Positions 38,401-45,791 of a stretch of DNA of 51,333 nucleotides are shown here, in pieces. The notes under the pieces were generated by a model. The model saw only the letters and a list, made by a program, of their open reading frames with translations. It ran no database searches and was not told where the DNA came from. Source of the stretch: Candidatus Zipacnadia bacterium (GTDB taxonomy: Bacteria; Armatimonadota; Zipacnadia; Zipacnadales; Zipacnadaceae); contig JALGUR010000007.1 in NCBI GenBank assembly GCA_029820565.1, forward strand, positions 1 to 51,333, given 5' to 3'. Made by a program: the position numbers and the translations under genes. The number at the start of each line of letters is the position of its first letter. Position 1 is the first letter of the stretch.

Positions 38401-38863
38401 CCTGGGGAGCGTCCACCAGCGACAGGTGGTACTGCTGGTCGTATTTAGGGTCATTGGGAACTCGGGTGGGATATACGAACGTGTCGGGCACTGCAAACTC
38501 CACTTCAGGACGAGCCATAAACTGAGCCGCAGCCGTTTGCAGATCGCTGCCCGCAGGCAACTTCACTACCAGCATCCCACTGACGGGCAGCACTCGTTCA
38601 ATCCGCGAGGCCGTCTGTGTTGCCAGAGGCTGAAGGTGTTGGGGGCCTACATAAGGGCGTAGTTTGACGATTAGGCGGTCGGCTACTGCCTCAGGCGGGA
38701 TATGATGAGTCGCACCATTGGGCCGGATAATGCGGTAGAGCGTGCCCGAGACTGGTACCTTCCTTGGTGTTGTAGCACTGCCACTCGGGACTGGCGAAGC
38801 GATTAGTAAAGCAAGCCAGCTGCATAGTAACCATGAGGGTCTAAATCTCCCGCTACTAATCAC
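35480..38863 (-). CDS. Secreted subtilisin-like serine protease with FN3 and FlgD-like domains
   Basis: The 1127-residue protein has a signal peptide (1 to about 30), a propeptide (about 45-125, ending in VEFAVPDTFVYPTRVPNDP), and an S8 protease domain with Asp near 170 (IIDSGCDLDHPDL), His near 239 (HGTLAAGIAAA) and Ser near 419 (SGTSFACPIVAG). Between Asp and His lies an Asp/Asn-rich segment (DDDGNGYVDD, NNDNDPNPEPDG) that probably binds calcium. Two fibronectin-III domains follow, then a long unnamed region and a final FlgD-type Ig domain (AGQNVVVWDGRNTTGSAVPNG). It starts at a GTG with GGAG nine bases upstream. The catalytic triad is complete. It is paralogous to the next gene upstream on this strand. 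Confidence 0.93.
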   Translation of the reverse strand: MISSGRFRPSWLLCSWLALLIASPVPSGSATTPRKVPVSGTLYRIIRPNGATHHIPPEAVADRLIVKLRPYVGPQHLQPLATQTASRIERVLPVSGMLVVKLPAGSDLQTAAAQFMARPEVEFAVPDTFVYPTRVPNDPKYDQQYHLSLVDAPQAWEVTTGSGSVVIAIIDSGCDLDHPDLAAKIWTNPGETPGNEVDDDGNGYVDDVHGWDFVNNDNDPNPEPDGEDNDSNGEVDEQVSHGTLAAGIAAAVTNDGWGTAGIDWSAKILPIQVFASDGGSPVSRVAEAIDYATAMGVNVINLSLGGGYAQGFSPPIKAAYQAGIVLVCAAGNSDTEFTDAESTWESPVCNDGPNVFSDNYMLGVTATDRYDQRTAYSNIDSSSANFVDVAAPGQAIYGPMFYDPKWPMFDTYWGTNSGTSFACPIVAGLAALLIANNPTITPAQVYEAIRNTTDNIDEANPGYAGKLGTGRINLARALGVSSAPRPVRELTAQDTPGDQGDSITITWLKSPDDGAGAASVTQYIVRRRLGATGAFQAIAQLPAGTEQHVDNTVTDGTDYYYQVRSSDGVLFSDSDIVGPVQSRDDCPPPSITTLSATDRPDDDGGAIVLTWYYQAPSDFSAYRIYRRTRDFNRVAELTPIVTIDEVATNTYIDSAITDGVDYYYAITAVDLVGNEETVVQTAGPVQSYPNGEVNFAAGLAMLGTPAVPADQHPATLFGLIPTELEYARWDTANNCYIYYEGEPLTDFLRLALAQGFWIQFSHPVTAQLEGTTAPTGDFSLTLQPGWHQLANPFFGATDFGAATITDQGTTMDLLSADFQNIARSIAWVYDPDEGGYRMINADTAGSRLISPWQGFWMLVLKECMLTIPRPSPQPATAAHTQATTRARPPTEQGWSIRLVANRGQYQDRDNFCGVQPAPQITRIDNPPAIAGGVDLFFTESTSGRHLAASLRQHDATELEWDIVVRWDKPGGDIAMSWPNIDQLPRRYSATLRDLDGGATVNLRTRHCYRFGSDHPGIRHFHLQLTTIGQHPVTLTSVTTLGHRGGGQLIFVLSKPANCDITIMNIAGRTIRTIEIGRTHPAGQNVVVWDGRNTTGSAVPNGRYLVEIQAAAEAGSVARALAAMTLLR

Positions 38864-38900
38864 GGCAGTTATCTCCGCCTGTTGGGCTGTAACGGTCTAA

Positions 38901-38921
38901 CCGCCGGCTGGTAACCGGCGG
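38901..38921. repeat. GC-rich hairpin between the two subtilase genes
   Basis: CCGCCGG (38901-38907) and CCGGCGG (38915-38921) form a perfect seven-base stem. Only a weak TT follows on the minus strand, so terminator activity is doubtful. Confidence 0.45.
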
Positions 38922-39053
38922 TAAAGAGACTGCTATTGTTCTTTGGAGGAATACCGTGGCGCCACCGGACAATCAATATTGGAGATCGGCTCAGACTACT
39001 CCGTCTGGCCCAAGGCCCGTATCGGCGCGCCCGAATAGATCTTAACTCAGGCG

Positions 39054-42000
39054 TTACCGGCCAATACTGAGTGGACGCAAGGCGCTGACTTGTTGCCCGT
39101 TGTCAGCGTGAGCCGTTACCCGCACCAGATATGTGCCAGCGGGCACTAACGCTCCGGCACCGTTGCGACCATCCCACAGTACTTGTGCCGTGCCGGCCGG
39201 ATATGTCCTGCCGGCCACTACTTGGCGGACGGGCCGGCCACTGATGTTAAGTATCTCCAGACTCGCCTGGCCCGGCGCTGAAAGCGTGAAAGTAACTTGC
39301 GCGCCTCCTGCTGGTGTCGCTGCCGTAGTCACGTTAGTAAGGTTAAGCGACCCTAACTCGCTTATGCTCAGTTGTAATCGGCGCACTCCCGCGTTAGTGG
39401 CCTGGTAGCGGTAGGCAGTGGTGGTACGCAGATATACGCTTTGACCAGTACTTAGATCAGTTAGCACTGGCTTGATGCTGCTGGGCATCGTAGTCAAGTC
39501 AGGCCAACTCAACTCAACCTCAGCACCGGGAATGCTGCAATCCACCGCAATGTCCCAGTTCTGGCGAGCCCCTGAAGCAGTCACAAAGTCAGCCGCCTGC
39601 CTCAGATTGGGCCGGTCCGGGGCTGTGAAATACAAGTCTACTCCCGGTTGGGCGGGCGGTGGGCTTATCACGTTGTTCAGTTGTGCTGCCTGCGGGCTTA
39701 TCCCCAGGAAGTTATCTATGTCGGCGGTCCCGGAGGCTTGGGCCACCAGTCGCAGGCTCCAGTTATTCGCGGTTGGCGCAGATTCCGTCACTACTTGCGG
39801 GTTAGCCGCCAATGCCCCCACCGGTCGGACTATCTTCAGGCTACCGCTGACCTCTGAGTAGAAGAACACTCCTTGGCCTTTCTCAAGGGCGGGGCTGGCG
39901 ATTTTGGCAGAGAACGCACCACTGATTAGTTTGTAACTGTTGGTATCGGCGGCATAGCCCCAAGCATAGTTTGCCGTGTAGCCTTTCTGATTGGACGTAT
40001 TTAGGTCAACTTCGGTTCCCCCGGTAATGATCTTGGCGGTGCTAAAGTCTATGGCCGCCGAGTAAGGGTTGCCCACCATATTCCACCCGGGGGCCAATGC
40101 AATCTCATAATCGCCGGTGGGCGCAGGCATTCCGGCCACCCCTACCGTTAGCGGATTGGTGGTGCGTAGCCAGAAGGCTCGTCCCAATTGGTGGCGGGTA
40201 GCCGGATCCATGGGTATAGCGGGGTCGTATTGCTGATAGTCCGCCAGCACCGGGTCCCAGCGAGCCAGTTTGAGTTCACTGGGCGTTATTCCCAGAATTT
40301 CCGCCATGTCACCAGTTGGTGGATCAGCGCCTATGCTCACCATAGATAGACCGATGGGATAATCAAAGGTGAAATTGGGGTACGAGACGGCCGGCCCGGC
40401 CGCCGTAACTGAAGTGTCCTCATTATCCTCATCGTCGGTTGCAGTTACTGCATACCAGTACTGGACGCCGTCCATAGTGGTCTCGTCCACATAGGTCTGC
40501 CGGCTGCGACTGGAAATCTCAGCAATCGGCATCATAGCACTGACCTCAGTAAAGTCGGCTGTACCGCGGTATACGCAGAACTGTTCGAAGTCTTCGGGGG
40601 CTTGATAACCTTCCCAACTAACAGATATAGACGCCCCCTCATCATCGGCGGTATCCGTCGCCGTCACATTTTCTACCGGGTCCGGAGGCAAGTCATCGCG
40701 AGCCGCAGCCGGACCAGCCACCGCAGACTCCACGACTGAACTGGCATCACTGACTGCCACCTTATAATAATAGGGAATATTGTCATCCACGGGTTCATCA
40801 ACACAATAACTATTACCGGCGGGTAGGGCGGCCAGCGAACTGAACGGTCCCTCGTGGCTATCAGCCTTAAACACTTCATAGCCAACCACGTCATTGAACC
40901 CGCGCCCGTCATCAGTTGATAGGCTCCAGGCTACGGTAATAGAGCCGCCTTCATCACCAGGGGTGTCATAGGCCATTACACCGCGGGGTGCGCCGGGGGG
41001 GATATCGCCCATACAGTTGACGCCATTGATGCGCCCGGCCCCCAAGGTGCCAGCATACTGGGGGTTTTCCTCGTCAATGTTGTCGCAGCCCGCTCTGATC
41101 TGCTTTATCACGCCTTCGGGGCCCATCGCGGGAAATTGCGCTCGTATCAAGCCGCACAAACCGGCGGTTATGGGGGTGGACATGGAGGTGCCGTCAGCCC
41201 GAGCATACTGCTCCTCAAAACCGGGCAAGTCGGGGGAATAGAGCCACGTACTGAGGATATCTACACCCGGGGCCACCACATCTACGAAGTTACGAGACGA
41301 CGCATCCCGGTTAGTAAAGAAGGCGGCCTGGTCGTATTGGTCGCTGGCGGCCACGCCCAGAACGTAGTTGTCAGTGAACATAGGTCCATCGTTGCACACG
41401 GGTGACATCCAGGTGTTGGGATCATCGGTAAATACCCAGGCTTCATTGCCGGCGGCGGCAACCACAACTATTCCCTGCTGGTAGGCGTCAGCGATTGGTT
41501 CGGTCCATACCTCGCTGTACATTCCCCGGAGGCTGAGGCTGATGACGTCGGCGCCATTGTCTGCGGCATACTGAAATCCTTCTAATACTATGCTAGTAGT
41601 GGTTGCCCCGTCGTCGGGGAAAATCTGCACCGGCATTATCCGGGCTTGCCAGTCATAGCCGGCTACGCCGACCGCATTGTTGGTAGCCGCGGCGGCCAAA
41701 CCGGCACAGTGGGTACCGTGAGCGGCAGTATCGTCGGGGATACCATTCTCATCTTCATCTTCGCCGTTGGGCGAAGGATTCGGATCATTATTGTTATCGA
41801 TAAAATCCCACCCGTTAACGTCATCTATGAAACCATTGCCGTCATCGTCAAGACTGTTGCCCGGTATCTCACCTGGATTGACCCAAATCTTGGACTGCAA
41901 ATCCGGGTGGTCCAATTGCACTCCGCTATCTACTATCGCAATTATCGTCTGGGCACTACCGCGCTGCTCATCCCACGCTTCCGGGGCGCTGGTTATCTCC

Positions 42001-42461
42001 CATTGGTACTGCTCAGAATAGCGCGGGTCATTGGGGACTATCGTCGGATACATTAGCCGGTCAGGCTCAGCCGCAGCGACGCCTGGCTGTCCCTGCCACT
42101 GCTGCACTGCTTGGCTAACTGTAACTCCAGGCGGCAATTTTACCAAGGCCAGGTTATAGCGTTGATAGTAGTGTAGGGTGCTACAATTCTGCCGCTGTAG
42201 TATCTCTTCAAACTGCTCCGCGCTCACCAAGGCATCCAGTTGAACCAGGATTTGCCCGGAGGCTGCCAAATCCTGGACGACTTGGATACCGCGGGGAGTC
42301 ATTCTTTGAACCATACGGGGTGAAACTACTTCGGTGCGCAGTTCCGGGCTGACGCTGAGAACAGCCGCCTCGCCCCGATCGGCTATCCCCACCGCCAGCG
42401 TCGCTACGATTAGTACTAAGCACATGCAACGTTGTGACTGGGACTTCCATGGATTAGTCAT
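39054..42461 (-). CDS. Secreted subtilisin-like serine protease, paralogue
   Basis: The 1135-residue product repeats the plan of its neighbour: signal peptide (about 1-32), propeptide, S8 domain with Asp near 174 (IVDSGVQLDHPDL), His near 246 (HGTHCAGLAAAAT) and Ser near 427 (GTSMSTPITAG), an acidic DDDGNGFIDD insert, two fibronectin-III domains, a shared central region (FDYPIGLSMVSIG, LAPGWNMVGNPY) and a closing FlgD-type Ig domain (AGTAQVLWDGRNGAGALVPAG). The two are diverged along their full length, so the duplication is old. The ATG has GGGAGG nine bases upstream. It probably digests extracellular protein or matures surface proteins; no substrate can be read from the sequence. Confidence 0.93.
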   Translation of the reverse strand: MTNPWKSQSQRCMCLVLIVATLAVGIADRGEAAVLSVSPELRTEVVSPRMVQRMTPRGIQVVQDLAASGQILVQLDALVSAEQFEEILQRQNCSTLHYYQRYNLALVKLPPGVTVSQAVQQWQGQPGVAAAEPDRLMYPTIVPNDPRYSEQYQWEITSAPEAWDEQRGSAQTIIAIVDSGVQLDHPDLQSKIWVNPGEIPGNSLDDDGNGFIDDVNGWDFIDNNNDPNPSPNGEDEDENGIPDDTAAHGTHCAGLAAAATNNAVGVAGYDWQARIMPVQIFPDDGATTTSIVLEGFQYAADNGADVISLSLRGMYSEVWTEPIADAYQQGIVVVAAAGNEAWVFTDDPNTWMSPVCNDGPMFTDNYVLGVAASDQYDQAAFFTNRDASSRNFVDVVAPGVDILSTWLYSPDLPGFEEQYARADGTSMSTPITAGLCGLIRAQFPAMGPEGVIKQIRAGCDNIDEENPQYAGTLGAGRINGVNCMGDIPPGAPRGVMAYDTPGDEGGSITVAWSLSTDDGRGFNDVVGYEVFKADSHEGPFSSLAALPAGNSYCVDEPVDDNIPYYYKVAVSDASSVVESAVAGPAAARDDLPPDPVENVTATDTADDEGASISVSWEGYQAPEDFEQFCVYRGTADFTEVSAMMPIAEISSRSRQTYVDETTMDGVQYWYAVTATDDEDNEDTSVTAAGPAVSYPNFTFDYPIGLSMVSIGADPPTGDMAEILGITPSELKLARWDPVLADYQQYDPAIPMDPATRHQLGRAFWLRTTNPLTVGVAGMPAPTGDYEIALAPGWNMVGNPYSAAIDFSTAKIITGGTEVDLNTSNQKGYTANYAWGYAADTNSYKLISGAFSAKIASPALEKGQGVFFYSEVSGSLKIVRPVGALAANPQVVTESAPTANNWSLRLVAQASGTADIDNFLGISPQAAQLNNVISPPPAQPGVDLYFTAPDRPNLRQAADFVTASGARQNWDIAVDCSIPGAEVELSWPDLTTMPSSIKPVLTDLSTGQSVYLRTTTAYRYQATNAGVRRLQLSISELGSLNLTNVTTAATPAGGAQVTFTLSAPGQASLEILNISGRPVRQVVAGRTYPAGTAQVLWDGRNGAGALVPAGTYLVRVTAHADNGQQVSALRPLSIGR

Positions 42462-42711
42462 ACCAGTGGCCCTCCCGTCGTCTACGTACTACAATTGTTA
42501 TTACCTTGATAAACCAATAATAACAACTTTGCGCAATGATGTCAACGCCCTGCCATCCAGTTTGTACGAATACGTGCTCCGGCGGATACTTGTGGGCGGT
42601 GTAATGGCCCTGTTTTCTGCACCAAAAAGCAGGAGGACGCCCAGCGGCGACGAACCATAAATAGGTTAATGGGCTACTGTTTGTGGCGGGAAAACTGGGT
42701 GACACCGGCAA

Positions 42712-43629
42712 ATGGCCAACAGTTGGCACCGAATATTGGTTTGTCCGACCTGCAAGAGCACTCTGGATGAAAACAGTGGCGGCTGGCGTTGTGGCTCGTG
42801 TGAGGTACAGTACCCGATGGTGGGGGAGATGCCCTGTATGATTAACTGGGCGGTTTTGTCCCCACAGGTGCGTGCGGAGATGGCCGGCCAGGACCGCCAT
42901 TTTGCCGGGTTGCCTGATAAGGCGGTATTCAAGCCGGCACTGCATCCTCTATATCAACAGGTGCGCTTACGGCGGCGACTGGCTGATCTTGTGAAAGCGC
43001 TGGGAGATGGGTTAGCTGCCAATACCACGGTGCATGTAGCCTGCTGTGGCAGCGGCTACGAGGCCGAGGCCTTAGTGCAGGCCGGCTATCAGGTCTCTGC
43101 CTCAGACCTATCCAGGCAAGCGTTGTGTGCCTTTCATAAGCGGGCTATCATCAAAGGCTACGAAGTCCCTTACTTGCAGGCGGACGTCAGCCAATTACCG
43201 TTTCCTGAGAGTAGTCTTGATGTCGCCGTTAGTGTTGAAGGCCTCCATCATACCGCTGACCCGGTGGCAGCCCTGGCAGAATTGGTGCGGATTGCCCGCC
43301 GTCGGGTTGCGATAATAGAGCCGTATACTGGCCCGTTGTTCAGGCTACTGGCCGCATTGGGGCTGGCCCATCGGCTTGAGTACTCTCACATCAAGCCTAC
43401 CCGGCTATCGGCTCAGATGCTGCGTGATGTCGCCACAACCCAGGGAGTTATCCCCCGCCAACGGCGACTGTACTTGGATCTACCTCCAGGTGGTCTAATG
43501 GACCGCCTCGGTAATTGGCGTCCCTCTGCTTACTTGTTGACTACCTTCACAAGCCTGGCCCAAGTAATACTCTGTCCTATTGGGGTAGGTAATAAGGTTC
43601 TGTGGGTGGTTGATATTGCCGAGAACTGA
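42712..43629 (+). CDS. SAM-dependent methyltransferase with N-terminal Trm112-like zinc ribbon
   Basis: The 305-residue protein starts with a four-cysteine ribbon (LVCPTCKSTL and WRCGSCEVQYP, about 10-37) like Trm112 or the LSU-type zinc ribbons fused to methyltransferases. A class I methyltransferase follows (about 85-215): the SAM motif is unusual, VHVACCGSGYEAEALVQAGY near residue 103, with Cys residues where Asp/Glu-x-Gly-x-Gly is usual, then ADVSQLPFPESSLDVAVSVEGLHHTADP near 160-190. No substrate is evident. It is divergent from the subtilase gene across a 250-base spacer and has no strong ribosome site. Confidence 0.8.
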   Translation: MANSWHRILVCPTCKSTLDENSGGWRCGSCEVQYPMVGEMPCMINWAVLSPQVRAEMAGQDRHFAGLPDKAVFKPALHPLYQQVRLRRRLADLVKALGDGLAANTTVHVACCGSGYEAEALVQAGYQVSASDLSRQALCAFHKRAIIKGYEVPYLQADVSQLPFPESSLDVAVSVEGLHHTADPVAALAELVRIARRRVAIIEPYTGPLFRLLAALGLAHRLEYSHIKPTRLSAQMLRDVATTQGVIPRQRRLYLDLPPGGLMDRLGNWRPSAYLLTTFTSLAQVILCPIGVGNKVLWVVDIAEN

Positions 43630-43773
43630 CAAAGAAGTCTGACTGATTTGGGGAAGATGTGTAGGTTGAAGGGGAGTGGGGCGACGCCTGATGAAGGCTA
43701 AGACTCCTATATTAAAGTCGCCGGACATCATGCTCAACGAGCGGGTATCTAAGGCGAAGAGGTGAAGTCTAAT

Positions 43774-44697
43774 ATGATTATGTCCCGAGTATGTGCGGCA
43801 GTCTCAATCGCAGGAATAGTAGTAGCCCTGCTAAGCGTGAGCGGCTTCAATGGGTTGGCCCAAGGCACAGCCGAGAAAACCATCAATCTGAGCAAGATTT
43901 ACTTTATGATTCACCCCGGGTTTACCGTGAGTCGGCCCGAATTGCGATGGCGCTTTTACGAGGCCGTTGACAAGATGAGAGAAGATGAGGCGCTGGTCAT
44001 TTATCCTGCTCCCCTGATAGCCAATGTACGCGACAATTGCTGGCAAGAGCTGCTGGAGTTCGAGGTATTTGCTATGCGCAAGCTGGGGCGGCGATTGGTT
44101 CTCTGCGGCTATCCCACTACCGCCGCCGAGTTCGTCGAACTCGCCGAGGCCCAGGGCCTAACCTACGATCCGCAAACTGTAGAGGCCGAAGGGTGGGGTG
44201 AAGCCTTCAGTGCCTGTGTGGTCAAGCATTGTATGATAATTAGCAAGCAGTTGGGCTTGACCAAGCCAATAGCCCCTAACTTTGCTATGTGCCAAGGGTG
44301 TGGTATCCAGCCGTCCGAAATATTCAGTTCATATGCGGTGAGGCAGAAAGCTTTTGTCGCGGAGGTCACACTGCCCTCCCAGATTCGCTTCTACTTGTTT
44401 GAGAGCGAGGACGGTCAGCCAGCAGCGATTTTCTTTGAGTGTTTCCGCGAACTGGATGACCCGCCCCGGTGGGTAGATATCCCGCTGGATCCGACCACGG
44501 TCGCGATCTACAACCCGCTGGTTTCCTCGGACCCAATGCCTGACATCGCCACTCCTGATGGCACTGGCGTGCGCCTACCGGTCTCGGTGGGGCATCGCCA
44601 GCATGACCCGCCTCAGGAATGCGTTAGCCTCTACGGTAAGGCCGTAGACTTGCCAACCTTCCGGGCGGCACTGATGCAGGCCCGGCTTGTGGAGTGA
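43774..44697 (+). CDS. Secreted protein of unknown function
   Basis: I do not recognise this 307-residue protein. It has a signal peptide (about 1-30, a hydrophobic core then LAQGTA). The mature part begins KTINLSKIYFMIHPGFTVSRPELRWRFYEAVDKM, contains a FVELAEAQGL helix and has six or more cysteines, including a CQGCG motif near 172 and CVVKHC near 149, suggesting disulfides or a metal. The pattern of early IYFMIHPGF followed by VIYPAPLIANV could be a Rossmann-like alpha/beta fold. The ATG at 43774 is preferred, with GAGGTGAAG upstream, over the GTG at 43762. It follows the methyltransferase gene after 144 bases. Confidence 0.65.
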   Translation: MIMSRVCAAVSIAGIVVALLSVSGFNGLAQGTAEKTINLSKIYFMIHPGFTVSRPELRWRFYEAVDKMREDEALVIYPAPLIANVRDNCWQELLEFEVFAMRKLGRRLVLCGYPTTAAEFVELAEAQGLTYDPQTVEAEGWGEAFSACVVKHCMIISKQLGLTKPIAPNFAMCQGCGIQPSEIFSSYAVRQKAFVAEVTLPSQIRFYLFESEDGQPAAIFFECFRELDDPPRWVDIPLDPTTVAIYNPLVSSDPMPDIATPDGTGVRLPVSVGHRQHDPPQECVSLYGKAVDLPTFRAALMQARLVE

Positions 44698-44850
44698 TTG
44701 CATAGTCGGGGCTCATCGGATATGTAATACCTGAGGGCAAGTGGCCAAGTATTGGTTAAATTGCCCCGCAACAATAGCGGACCCACTTGTACATATATCT
44801 CTACTTCCACCTTCCCCGAGAGTAATATTTGAAAAAGTTTGCAAAAGGGG

Positions 44851-44879
44851 TTGACACGGGTTGCCAAGTATGTTATACT
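44851..44879 (+). promoter_or_regulatory. Strong sigma-70 promoter of a non-coding RNA
   Basis: TTGACA (44851-44856), a 17-base spacer and TATACT (44874-44879) form a near-perfect promoter. No coding frame follows for more than 400 bases, but a terminator does. Confidence 0.8.
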
Positions 44880-44885
44880 ATAAGT

Positions 44886-45152
44886 AGATGTATGTGCAGG
44901 TTTAGGGTCCCAAGGCTATACATACCGTCACTCGTAGCAGAAGTCAAAACCACGGACACAGCAATATCTGACACTCAGCAACAGTAACTACTGCCGCCTG
45001 AAACACAGTTTCATCTGCTCTTGGACTTGCGGCCAGGCTGAGTTTGGGATCCGGCCCACTCTGAGCACAGCCCTGTAAAACCAGGGACCCAGAGTGGAGT
45101 AATCAGCAGCCGACCTCTTCTATGTCTTAAGGAGAGGTCGGTTGCACTTTTT
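44886..45152 (+). ncRNA. Candidate structured non-coding RNA, family not recognised
   Basis: About 267 bases lie between a strong promoter and a strong terminator with no credible reading frame. The start folds as GTATGT (44890-44895) with ACATAC (44920-44925). Near the 3' end an outer stem of CCACTCTG (45056-45063) with CAGAGTGG (45090-45097) encloses an inner stem CCCTG/CAGGG (45071-45086) with loop TAAAA. I compared it by eye with tmRNA, SRP RNA, RNase P RNA, 6S RNA, T-box and the common riboswitches and found none of their signature sequences. It may be a trans-acting RNA or an attenuator-type leader of the hsp20-lon operon, whose own promoter lies about 85 bases downstream. Confidence 0.6.
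45106..45152 (+). terminator. Intrinsic terminator of the candidate RNA
   Basis: GCAGCCGACCTCT (45106-45118) pairs with AGAGGTCGGTTGC (45133-45145) over 13 bases with one G-U pair. TTTTT at 45148-45152 completes a typical terminator. Confidence 0.85.
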
Positions 45153-45234
45153 CGGGCTTGCGGTCGTCACGGTTACCGTGTCTTTGTTATCCTCCGTGTT
45201 GTTTCGGCTTCGATAATGGGTGTTGCTTGGGCTG

Positions 45235-45263
45235 TTGTTATTTGACGTCAAATGCATTATAAT
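45235..45263 (+). promoter_or_regulatory. Promoter of the hsp20-lon operon
   Basis: TTGTTA (45235-45240) and a perfect TATAAT (45258-45263) are separated by 17 bases; initiation near 45270 gives a leader of about 50 bases to the hsp20 ATG. Confidence 0.65.
45240..45253. promoter_or_regulatory. Operator-like perfect palindrome within the hsp20-lon promoter
   Basis: ATTTGACGTCAAAT is a perfect 14-base palindrome that fills most of the -10/-35 spacer, where a bound dimer would block RNA polymerase. It is not the CIRCE element of HrcA. A repressor role is inference from position. Confidence 0.55.
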
Positions 45264-45318
45264 AGTCGCAATACCTGTCAACCGACAAGAAGCACTTAGT
45301 TGCCGAGGAGGACTGAGG

Positions 45319-45768
45319 ATGCTTCAGAACAAGTTGCGAATGAACGAGAAGAGCGGCATGGACAACCGTCGCCCGGGCCGATTTATTTCTGTATTCTCCA
45401 CGCAAAAACCGTTGATGCGGCCCGCCAATCCCACTTTTGAGCCTCCCACCGATGTGTACGAAACTGAGAAAGATGTCATAGTTCGGCTGGAAATTGCTGG
45501 CGTTAAGCCGCAGCAGGTCGAACTGGTGCTTTCTGAGCAAGGTCGAGTGCTCAGCATTAGCGGCCTGAGGGCCGATCCGGCCGCCGGCCAGCGGCGCAAG
45601 TATTATCACATGGAGATTGAGTGTGGAGCCTTTGCCCGCCGCGTTCGCTTGCCCGTAGCAGTTAATGAGGACACGGCGGTGGCTCAGTATAACGATGGCT
45701 TTTTGGTAATAACTCTGTCCAAGGCTATCCCGTCGCCTGAGGAGCCGCGGTCAGTACCCATTGAATAG
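45319..45768 (+). CDS. Hsp20-family small heat-shock protein
   Basis: Small heat-shock proteins hold unfolding proteins in a refoldable state. The 149-residue product has an alpha-crystallin domain (about 43-140): PPTDVYETEKDVIVRLEIAG, then GRVLSISG, and the closing signature AQYNDGFLVITLSKA near 124. The C-terminal I/V-x-I/V anchoring motif is present in weak form as SVPIE. GAGGAGG lies nine bases before the ATG at 45319; an upstream in-frame start would overlap the promoter. It is 23 bases from lon, so the two form one transcript, a chaperone and protease pair. Confidence 0.93.
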   Translation: MLQNKLRMNEKSGMDNRRPGRFISVFSTQKPLMRPANPTFEPPTDVYETEKDVIVRLEIAGVKPQQVELVLSEQGRVLSISGLRADPAAGQRRKYYHMEIECGAFARRVRLPVAVNEDTAVAQYNDGFLVITLSKAIPSPEEPRSVPIE

Positions 45769-45791
45769 ATTGCTGTATGTGAGCAACTGCC

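Noticed and set aside
43691-43765. 24-codon frame starting MKAKTPILKSPDIM between two genes
   Set aside because: It is very short, has no clear ribosome site and nothing to compare it with; it may be chance.
44886-45152. The RNA candidate as a second T-box
   Set aside because: AGAGTGGAGTAATCAGC superficially resembles the T-box core, but ACCGCGG is missing and no biosynthesis or tRNA-ligase gene follows.
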